Below the pieces are notes generated by a model, which was not told the origin of the DNA, made no database searches, and was given only the letters and a program-made list of their open reading frames with translations. The position numbers were made by a program, and so were the translations under genes. A stretch of DNA of 37,821 bases from DATMBL01 sp050735975 (GTDB lineage: Bacteria; Desulfobacterota; Binatia; UBA9968): positions 1-37,821 of the forward strand of contig JBOHVS010000079.1 in assembly GCA_050735975.1 (NCBI GenBank), given 5' to 3'. How positions within the stretch are numbered: the stretch's first letter is position 1; every line of letters starts with the position of its first letter. Shown one piece after another: positions 1 through 6,072 of this stretch.

Positions 1-66
1 TTGTTGATTTGTCGAAGTCTGACCTGCTCTTGCCCCTGCGCCTTTTCCTTTTTCCCTGATCAGACT

Positions 67-615
67 CTAGCGAAAGCTGGCGGGATCCTTGGCCTCACGC
101 GGGAACCAGCCGCCGAGCCGGTGGTAACCCTTCAAGTAGCTGATCTGCCCCTCGTTGGTCATCGCGTTCTCCAACACGCTGACGAGGCGCACCGCTACGG
201 TTGGCAGTGGTTGCCATTGCGGCTCGTCGAGCTGCCGTGCAAGTTCCTCAGCCGTGAGCGTCTTGAGGTACGTCTTCATTTGCTCATACGCCGCATCGTG
301 GTACGCCAGAAGCAGCTCTCGTGAGGCACGGAAGGCCCGCACTTGTTCGCGGGTGTGAGTGGCGGATCGCCCAAAGTCGGCAGGCTCGGGCGCCATGCCA
401 AATCGAGCCGCCCAACCATCTCCGATCCATAGCTGCTCCCGGCCGCCAAGCCGCGACACATTGCTGTCCATGACCCGGCTGAGGCGCCAGGCAAGCCATC
501 CTATGGGCGGGTGCGGCTCCTGGACGAGCTCCGCCGCGCTGATGTCGGCCAGGGTGCGATGCAGGGATTCGTAGACCCGTGTGAACGCGTCCAGCAAAAT
601 GTCAGTCTCTGTCAT
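67..615 (-). CDS. DinB-family (DinB_2-like) four-helix protein
   Basis: 182-residue protein resembling the DinB/YfiT superfamily of four-helix-bundle proteins, many of which bind a metal and act as thiol-dependent transferases or isomerases. The N-terminus is a helix starting MTETDILLDAF, followed by the typical PHPPIGWLAWRLSRVMDSN stretch where this superfamily usually carries its first ligand histidine. The later helix reads LENAMTNEGQISYLKGYHRLGGW, with a tyrosine or glutamine where many members have a metal-binding histidine, so catalysis is uncertain. The start at 615 is preferred because AAAGGTGG lies about seven bases upstream; an in-frame extension to 747 overlaps the end of the upstream gene and has no such site. 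It lies 76 bases behind the TctC-like gene on the same strand and may be co-transcribed with it. Family assignment is reasonable, function unknown. Confidence 0.75.
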   Translation of the reverse strand: MTETDILLDAFTRVYESLHRTLADISAAELVQEPHPPIGWLAWRLSRVMDSNVSRLGGREQLWIGDGWAARFGMAPEPADFGRSATHTREQVRAFRASRELLLAYHDAAYEQMKTYLKTLTAEELARQLDEPQWQPLPTVAVRLVSVLENAMTNEGQISYLKGYHRLGGWFPREAKDPASFR

Positions 616-691
616 TGGCAACCACCTTTCTGCTAGTAGATGCAGCGCGCCTCCTCGCAACCCGAACTGCGAACTTTGAATACGAAACATC

Positions 692-1765
692 TTAGCTTCG
701 CGGCGGCAGAGGATCGTTGCCGAAGAGCTTCTTGAACAGCTCGACAACCTCCGGCTCGCGGGGTAGCTCCTTGATCACCTTTTCGAGCGTCTCGGGCATG
801 AGCGGCGGCGAGTCGTCTCCCGTTTTTTCATATTCCTTCAAAAACTCGGGATCTTTAAAAGTCCGCCGCATCGCCTCCTGCAGGATCTCGACCCGGTCCC
901 TGGGCGTTCCCGGAGGAAGCACAAACGGCGCGCCCGCCAACTGAAATGTCCGGTGCATCGCGACCAATTTGCGCTCCTTGTCGGACCGGGCAAAGCTCCC
1001 AAGTTCCGGCAGTTGAGCGTAGCGGGAATCGGGATGTTTCTGCCCTTTAGGAACTTCGATGATGGCATGAACATCCACAAGACCTTTCTCCAGCCAGCCC
1101 CGGCGTATAGGGTTATCAGGGTGATTTGACCTCACGTCCACCTCACCGCGCAGAAAAGCGGCATCCAACTCCGGGCCGCTGTATCCGATGACAAACCTCG
1201 GGTCTTTAAGGCCGATCAGATACACAAACATTCTGCCGGTGTAATAGATTGTATGCCCAACGGATTGGGCGCCGAGCCGGAGCCCTGGCGCCGAGCGCAG
1301 TTGGTCCAGACTGCTCACGCCTGCACCCTTGCGGCTCAAAAAGATGTGCGGGTGCCCGCTGTAAGGAGTTCCCAGGTAACTAAACCTATCGACATCGTAG
1401 AGTACGCCGCTGTCTCCGACGACGGCGGCCGGCACGAACGAAGAAAGCATCGCGCCGATCGTGAGTCCGTCCGGACGCGCCGATCGATAGACGTGGTTTG
1501 CGGCCTTCCGGCCTCCCCCCCCCGGCATGTACTCAACGACGATGGTGGGGTTGCCAGAGATATGCTTGCGGAGAAAGGATATAACCGTTCTTATACGCAT
1601 ATCTGCTGTGCCGCCCGGATTCGTTCCCGCAACCACGGTGAGATTTTTGTCATGGTAAAAGGAAGTCTGGGCTGCGGCCAGGCCCTCTGAAACGATCCAC
1701 ACGAACAGCACGACGAGAAAAAACTCGACGTTGAAAGCGACGGAACGAACATTTTCGCCCTTCAT
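692..1765 (-). CDS. TctC/Bug-family periplasmic solute-binding protein (tripartite tricarboxylate transporter type)
   Basis: 357 residues. An N-terminal hydrophobic segment (about residues 12-32, ending SEGLAAAQ) looks like a signal peptide, so the product should be exported. The mature part has Bug-family signatures: TVVAGTNPGGTADMRIR near the start, a VEYMPGGGGRKAANHVY loop that closes over the ligand carboxylate, and a C-terminal PPGTPRDRVEILQEAMRRT helix. Bug proteins bind carboxylated small molecules and feed TctAB permeases or sensor proteins. No tctA or tctB is nearby, so this is an orphan receptor, as is common where Bug genes have multiplied. GAGGGGTGAG precedes the start. A run of nine C residues (1515-1523) lies inside the glycine-rich loop codons. 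The ligand cannot be told from sequence. Confidence 0.88.
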   Translation of the reverse strand: MKGENVRSVAFNVEFFLVVLFVWIVSEGLAAAQTSFYHDKNLTVVAGTNPGGTADMRIRTVISFLRKHISGNPTIVVEYMPGGGGRKAANHVYRSARPDGLTIGAMLSSFVPAAVVGDSGVLYDVDRFSYLGTPYSGHPHIFLSRKGAGVSSLDQLRSAPGLRLGAQSVGHTIYYTGRMFVYLIGLKDPRFVIGYSGPELDAAFLRGEVDVRSNHPDNPIRRGWLEKGLVDVHAIIEVPKGQKHPDSRYAQLPELGSFARSDKERKLVAMHRTFQLAGAPFVLPPGTPRDRVEILQEAMRRTFKDPEFLKEYEKTGDDSPPLMPETLEKVIKELPREPEVVELFKKLFGNDPLPPRS

Positions 1766-2078
1766 AGTCTCACCCCTCGTTACAGCAGCAATAGGTTGTT
1801 GGCGTATAGGAGCATTGGATTCTACTCCGATGTTTGGCGGTTAAGGCTGGCCGATTCTAGGCGAATTAGCGGCAGAAAGACAAGGCGTAATCGCAAAACG
1901 AAGCTCCGTTGTGCGGAAGAGCTTGCGCTCCTTCTTGGACTTGGGCTATGAGGGACTGTTGGAATCAAGATTTTTCAGGGCGTGCAGTAGGCGCGTTTTA
2001 TGCTCTGAAACTACTGAGAGATTTACCGCGGATTACGGAAAGACGGAGAAGAGTTTAATCTAACGAAGGAGAAAAACT
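1766..2078. other. Divergent intergenic region, 313 bases
   Basis: Spacer between the divergently transcribed TctC-like and NMT1-like genes, so promoters for both should lie here. I see no convincing -35/-10 pair, no gene and no strong hairpin. The one notable item is a 15-base string at 1941-1955 that recurs exactly upstream of the molybdenum hydroxylase operon. The ribosome binding site of the right-hand gene (GAAGGAG) lies just before 2079. Confidence 0.6.
1941..1955 (+). repeat. 15-base string shared with 4362-4376
   Basis: The string TTGGGCTATGAGGGA occurs here, 124 bases before the NMT1-like gene, and again exactly at 4362-4376, 58 bases before the FAD subunit of the molybdenum hydroxylase. 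Both copies are intergenic, in the same orientation, and upstream of catabolic or uptake genes. It could be a regulator binding site, a promoter element or the remnant of a dispersed repeat; sequence alone does not decide. Confidence 0.5.
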
Positions 2079-3044
2079 ATGCTTCGTAAACTTTTCGCAG
2101 GTCTGATTATCCTTCTGGCGGTGAGCCTTAGCCACCACGACCTGTTCGCTCAGATCAAGAAGGTGAGGTTATCGGTTCCCTCTATCGGTACCAACTCGAT
2201 GCTTTTCGGTCTCGCCGCGGAAAAGGGATTCTTCCGCGAAGAGGGTTTGGAGGTCGAGAGCATCAACATGAGGGGTTCGTTAGGCGTTAAGGCTCTCATC
2301 GGCGGCGACGTGGGCTATTCGGCCGCGTCGGGATCGATCATTACCGCGGCGCTTCGCGGCATCGGGGTAAAACTCGTCTCCATACTGTCGCCGGCGCCGG
2401 TATTCCGTATGATCGCGCAAAAACAAATCAAGTCGATGAAGGATCTCAAAGGAAAAACGGTCGCTCTCTCTTCGCGCGGAGGCACCATCGACCATCTGAC
2501 ACGCATCATGCTCGAGAAAAACGGACTGGTCCCGGAAAAGGATGTCACCCTGATTGTCGTCGGCGGGCAGCAGACCATATGGAACGCTATTAGAGCGGAC
2601 CGAGTCTCCGGCGCGCTCATCAATCTGCCTGGCTATCTGATTCTCGGCAAAGAGGGGTTCACGGACCTTGGCGCAGCGCGCGATTATTTCTCGTTTCATC
2701 CGACCGGTGGTTTGGGCGTATCAGATGAAAAAATCAAGCATGATCGCGGTGAGGTCGTTGCTTTCCTCAAGGCGACGTTGAAAGCGCGGCGGCTGTATTT
2801 GAACGATCGCGCGGCGGGGATCAAAGCTCTCACCAAACATGGGGGCCTGACAGACGATTCTCTCGCCGCAGACACCTATGAAGAGTATCGGCAGTATCTT
2901 TCCCCCGACGGGTTGGTAGACGAAAAATGGATGAAGAACGCCATGGACTTCATTCTCAAGGTCACGGACACGAAAAAGCAAATTTCACCCGCCGACGTCT
3001 TCGATTTCAGCCTCACTCAAGAAGCCATTGCGAAGATGAAATAG
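2079..3044 (+). CDS. NMT1/THI5-like (SsuA/TauA-type) ABC transporter substrate-binding protein
   Basis: 321 residues. The signal peptide runs over about residues 1-25 (MLRKLFAGLIILLAVSLSHH then DLFAQ). The mature protein follows the NMT1-like pattern: VRLSVPSIGTNSMLFGLAAEKGFFREEGLEVE at the N-lobe, then GDVGYSAASGS and MKDLKGKTVALSSRGGTIDH at the hinge and ligand-contact region. Relatives deliver sulfonates, nitrate, pyrimidine precursors or aromatic compounds to ABC permeases. No permease or ATPase follows, so it is an orphan receptor here. AGGAG lies seven bases before the ATG. Its position just ahead of a putative oxygenase and a molybdenum hydroxylase suggests, as inference only, that its ligand could be their substrate. 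Confidence 0.9.
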   Translation: MLRKLFAGLIILLAVSLSHHDLFAQIKKVRLSVPSIGTNSMLFGLAAEKGFFREEGLEVESINMRGSLGVKALIGGDVGYSAASGSIITAALRGIGVKLVSILSPAPVFRMIAQKQIKSMKDLKGKTVALSSRGGTIDHLTRIMLEKNGLVPEKDVTLIVVGGQQTIWNAIRADRVSGALINLPGYLILGKEGFTDLGAARDYFSFHPTGGLGVSDEKIKHDRGEVVAFLKATLKARRLYLNDRAAGIKALTKHGGLTDDSLAADTYEEYRQYLSPDGLVDEKWMKNAMDFILKVTDTKKQISPADVFDFSLTQEAIAKMK

Positions 3045-3045
3045 C

Positions 3046-3097
3046 CGGGTCAGGAATTACCCTCTTGCTTGCCTGGATGAAAAAGTTCTCTGACCCG
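3046..3097. repeat. 52-base mini-element with 8-base inverted ends (CGGGTCAG/CTGACCCG)
   Basis: Immediately after the NMT1-like stop codon, CGGGTCAG (3046-3053) and CTGACCCG (3090-3097) are perfect inverted repeats around a 36-base interior. The loop is long for an intrinsic terminator and no T-run follows. The GGGTCA core at each outer end is the same as the outermost bases of the inverted repeats of the RAYT element at 33229-34282. It may therefore be a non-autonomous element or solo end rather than a terminator; this is inference. Confidence 0.5.
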
Positions 3098-3241
3098 ATT
3101 GCTCTAACCGGTCACCGCTCTTTAAACTTTTGGCTCAAAGGCTTCTTCGATCCTTCCGCCAAGCGCTTCTGGCCAGATCGCATACGTTGCTATGATACCG
3201 TCCCTGGTGGTAGGCTTGCCGCAGAAATAGGAGAATTGTTG

Positions 3242-4054
3242 ATGCCTGAAGCGGTGACTGTTGGCATTCCATACACAGTGGAGACCGGTGAGAATCTCGT
3301 CAACGAAACCTTCGGCCCGAACAATATTCGCCGGCGTAAGACGGGCACCCAGGAGTTGAAGCCGATGGAGGTTCGCAACGGCCGCCTGTGCGCCGGTGCG
3401 CTTTCGCTGGAAGAGCAGGGTTTCGTATTCGTCGAGCACAAAACGAAAGTCGCCGATTTCTTCGACCCCGAGCAGTTGAAATCTGTGTACTACCCGGAAG
3501 TAGAGCAGTTAATCAAGAAAACGGCAGGGGCATCGCGGGTGGTGACTTTCGATCACACGCTGCGTTCGGGCAACGAGACGGAGAGAGAGGAGAAGCTCAT
3601 TCGCGAGCCGGTGCTTTCAGCACACAATGACTATACGGAATGGTCCGGACCCAATCGGGTGCGCGAATTTCTTCCCAATGAGGCTGAAGCATTGCTCGCG
3701 CGCCGCTTCGCGATCATTCAGGTATGGCGGGCGATCAATCAGCCGATCCAGTCCAATCCCCTTGCGGTTGCCGACGCCAAAAGCATCGCGACGGAGGATT
3801 TCCTCATGGCAGAGCGCCGCTATCCGCACCGCGTGGGGCAAACGTACCGATTGAAATACAGCCCGAATCACCGGTGGTTCTATTTTCCCGAGATGCGCCG
3901 TGACGAAGCTTTAGTGTTTAAGGTATACGATTCGGAAAAGGACGGCCGGGCGCGGTTCACGCCCCACACGTCGTTCGATGATCCTACGTCCCCTCCCAAC
4001 GCGTCGCCGCGGCAAAGCATCGAAGCGCGCGCATTCGCGTTCTTTGCGTCGTAA
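3242..4054 (+). CDS. CmcJ/NvfI-family putative Fe(II)/2-oxoglutarate-type oxygenase
   Basis: 270 residues resembling the CmcJ/NvfI/AsaB family, whose known members modify antibiotics and fungal meroterpenoids (CmcJ in cephamycin 7-methoxylation, NvfI an endoperoxide-forming dioxygenase). A possible iron triad is visible: H128-x-D130 in AHNDYTEWSGP and H242 in FTPHTSFDDP, followed by arginines 257 and 263 that could bind the co-substrate carboxylate. Other family-like strings are IIQVWRAINQPIQSNPLAV and the cluster HRWFYFPEMRRDEALVFKVYDS. The ATG at 3242 has AGGAGA seven bases upstream. A longer in-frame start at 2927 would overlap the preceding gene and run through the inverted repeat at 3046-3097, so it is rejected. 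No biosynthetic cluster surrounds it; the neighbours are an orphan binding protein and a molybdenum hydroxylase. Substrate unknown. Confidence 0.8.
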   Translation: MPEAVTVGIPYTVETGENLVNETFGPNNIRRRKTGTQELKPMEVRNGRLCAGALSLEEQGFVFVEHKTKVADFFDPEQLKSVYYPEVEQLIKKTAGASRVVTFDHTLRSGNETEREEKLIREPVLSAHNDYTEWSGPNRVREFLPNEAEALLARRFAIIQVWRAINQPIQSNPLAVADAKSIATEDFLMAERRYPHRVGQTYRLKYSPNHRWFYFPEMRRDEALVFKVYDSEKDGRARFTPHTSFDDPTSPPNASPRQSIEARAFAFFAS

Positions 4055-4434
4055 CCTTAGAAGAACCGGTTGTTGCCGGAGACCGGGGTGGAAGCGGTAC
4101 GTCCATCAACGGGTCGACGACGAGTGATCCGCGGTGCCACTTGAGAATCGGAATGACCAGTCCGTCGCTTTCCCGAAGCCGTTAGTTGCCGCGATCTACA
4201 TCATCGGTTTTTCTTAGATGTTACCGGACAGTTCTTCCAAAGCGTCTCTGTTACAACCCATCGAAGGCTTGTTAATGCTCCGACATGCACCGGAAACATG
4301 TCGCGGTGACCCGATCGATCAAAGGGGTCCGGGAGATACGGACTTGCCATCCAACTTTAAATTGGGCTATGAGGGAAGAGGTAACCGCGATACTGCAGCG
4401 ATTTTGATAAGCAACACAAATGGGGGCCACAATC
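4055..4434. other. Intergenic region, 380 bases, leader of the molybdenum hydroxylase operon
   Basis: Non-coding stretch between the CmcJ-like gene and the hydroxylase operon. I find no gene, tRNA or clear terminator. It contains the second copy of the 15-base string (4362-4376). The operon promoter should lie here but no convincing consensus is visible. Confidence 0.55.
4362..4376 (+). repeat. Second copy of the 15-base string found at 1941-1955
   Basis: Exact repeat of TTGGGCTATGAGGGA, 58 bases upstream of the FAD-subunit start. Flanking bases differ between the copies, so the conserved unit is essentially these 15 bases. A shared operator or promoter element for two uptake/catabolic transcripts is possible. 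Confidence 0.5.
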
Positions 4435-5304
4435 ATGGACTATTTCGAACCCAAGTCGATCAGCGAAGCGCTTGCGCTGCTCGGCAAATATGGCGAAGAA
4501 GCCAAGGTGATCGCCGGCGGCACCGACTTGCTGGTGGACATGAAATACAAGGAAGAGCCGGGCTGCTTGATAAATATAAAGAAGGTTCCCGGGATGAATC
4601 ACATCCAGGAGAACGGCGGCTCCCTTCAGATCGGACCGCTCGTGACGATACGCGAACTCGAGACAAGTCAAATCGTGCGCGAGCGACTCTCGTTGCTCTG
4701 GGAAGCAGCGCATCAGTTCGCGTCTCTGCAAATCCGCAACACGGCGACCATCGGCGGCAACATCTGCCGGGCTTCTCCTTCGGGTGAAACCTTGGCGCCG
4801 CTCCTGGTGCTGGAAGCAAAAGGCAAGCTCGCATTCTCCGACGGCGACAAGACCGAACCGTTCACTTCATTTTTTCAGGGACCAGGGAAATCCAGCCTGG
4901 GGACAAAGGGTCTACTGACCGAAATCGATGTCCCCTATCCATCGGCTGGTAGCCACGGCGTGTATTTGAAGCATGCCGTGCGAGGGGCGATGGATATCGC
5001 CATGGTTGGAGTGGCGGTGTTGATCACGCCCGACGCGGCGAAAAATAGCTTACAAGATGTCCGCATCGGCTTAGGCGCCGTGGCGCCGACGCCGATTCGC
5101 GCAACCAAAACCGAGGCGCTTCTACGCGGCAAGCCGCTCAGCGCGGCCTTGGCGCAGGAGGCGGCGCGCATGGCCGCTTCGGAATCGCGTCCCATCGACG
5201 ACCAGCGCAGCAGCGCCGAGTATCGCCGATGGATCGTCGAGGCCCTGACCCGCCGCGGTTTGGAACAGACCTGGAAAGCGGCGACCGGCAAGGAGGTGGT
5301 CTGA
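4435..5304 (+). CDS. Molybdenum hydroxylase FAD-binding (medium) subunit, CoxM/XdhB-like
   Basis: 289 residues forming the FAD subunit of a xanthine-dehydrogenase-family enzyme; it carries electrons from the iron-sulfur subunit to an acceptor. The two FAD loops are clear: VIAGGTDLLVDMKYK (about residues 25-39) and ATIGGNICRASPSGETLAPLL (about 104-124). The length is typical for this subunit. An ATG at 4420 is also in frame, but the start at 4435 has GGGGG about eight bases upstream and gives the standard MDYFEPKS N-terminus. The stop codon overlaps the next start by one base, so translation of the two subunits is coupled. The order medium-small-large matches coxMSL-type operons. Substrate not determinable. 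Confidence 0.92.
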   Translation: MDYFEPKSISEALALLGKYGEEAKVIAGGTDLLVDMKYKEEPGCLINIKKVPGMNHIQENGGSLQIGPLVTIRELETSQIVRERLSLLWEAAHQFASLQIRNTATIGGNICRASPSGETLAPLLVLEAKGKLAFSDGDKTEPFTSFFQGPGKSSLGTKGLLTEIDVPYPSAGSHGVYLKHAVRGAMDIAMVGVAVLITPDAAKNSLQDVRIGLGAVAPTPIRATKTEALLRGKPLSAALAQEAARMAASESRPIDDQRSSAEYRRWIVEALTRRGLEQTWKAATGKEVV

Positions 5305-5813
5305 TGGGTTTCACAATCAACCTCACCATCAATGGTAAGTCCCACAGCGCGGCGGCGGAACCCTCCACGTCATTACTGGACTTCTTGCGTGACACGCTGC
5401 AATTCAAAGGTACGAAACTTTGCTGCAACACCGGCGAATGCGGCGCCTGCACGATCATTTTTAACGGCAAGCCGGTCAACTCCTGCGTCACCCTCGCGGC
5501 CGATGCGAACGGCGCTCAACTCGTGACAGTTGAAGGCTTGGCGGACGGAGATAAATTGCACCCGGTGCAACAGGCGTTTATCGACACCGGCGCGGTTCAG
5601 TGCGGTTACTGCACCCCGGGATTCATCATTTCCGTCAAGGCCCTGCTGGACCGCACGAAGCATCCGACACCGGAAGACATCGAAGAAGCCGTTTCCGGCA
5701 ACATCTGCCGCTGCACCGGGTACACGAAGATCGTCGATGCGATTTACCTGGCCGCCGAGCGGCTGGCCGGCGAGCAGGGAGCATGGCGCAGCGAGCGTGA
5801 AGCAAAAAGCTAG
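5304..5813 (+). CDS. Molybdenum hydroxylase 2Fe-2S (small) subunit, CoxS-like
   Basis: 169 residues with two 2Fe-2S domains. The N-terminal plant-type ferredoxin domain has cysteines 41, 46, 49 and 61 (CNTGECGAC then C in VNSCVTL). The C-terminal four-helix domain has C100-x2-C103 in QCGYCTPGF and C135-x-C137 in NICRCTGY. All eight ligands are present, so both clusters should form and pass electrons from molybdenum to FAD. The start at 5304 overlaps the preceding stop (ATGA arrangement) and has a strong AAGGAGGTGG site inside the end of the previous gene. It is followed by 259 non-coding bases with a hairpin before the large subunit, whereas such genes are often packed more tightly. Confidence 0.95.
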   Translation: MGFTINLTINGKSHSAAAEPSTSLLDFLRDTLQFKGTKLCCNTGECGACTIIFNGKPVNSCVTLAADANGAQLVTVEGLADGDKLHPVQQAFIDTGAVQCGYCTPGFIISVKALLDRTKHPTPEDIEEAVSGNICRCTGYTKIVDAIYLAAERLAGEQGAWRSEREAKS

Positions 5814-5859
5814 CCAAAAACATTTGAATTGGGATGAACAGATCGGAAAAACTGTATCT

Positions 5860-5936
5860 CGCGCAAAGACGCCAAGCGCGCCAAGTTCGGAGAAACAAGA
5901 AGATATTTTTCTTTGCGCCCTTGGTGTCTTGGCGCG
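5860..5936. repeat. Imperfect inverted repeat (26-base arms) in the hydroxylase operon
   Basis: Arms at 5860-5885 and 5911-5936 pair with four mismatches in 26 positions around a 25-base loop. The arms carry the CTTTGCG / CTTGGCG words that recur at 8375-8434, near 30880 and at 37123-37192 in this window, so this is a dispersed hairpin family rather than a dedicated terminator. Lying between the small and large subunit genes, it could affect mRNA processing or subunit ratio. Confidence 0.7.
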
Positions 5937-6072
5937 ATAAATTCTTGAAGTAGTGTTGTTCAACATTTGCAAAGTAACAAGCTAAGAGCAAAGCGCGAAG
6001 GCGAAGAGCGCACATTAAGTACTCCAAAATCGAAAATCTAAAATCCAAAATCGGCTAGAAGGAGCTAAGGTC

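Noticed and set aside
3046..3097. Ordinary intrinsic terminator of the NMT1-like gene
   Set aside because: The loop of 36 bases is long and no T-run follows; kept instead as a possible mini-element.
2927..3241. N-terminal extension of the CmcJ-like gene into the preceding gene
   Set aside because: It would overlap the NMT1-like gene out of frame and run through an inverted repeat; a good ribosome site marks the start at 3242.
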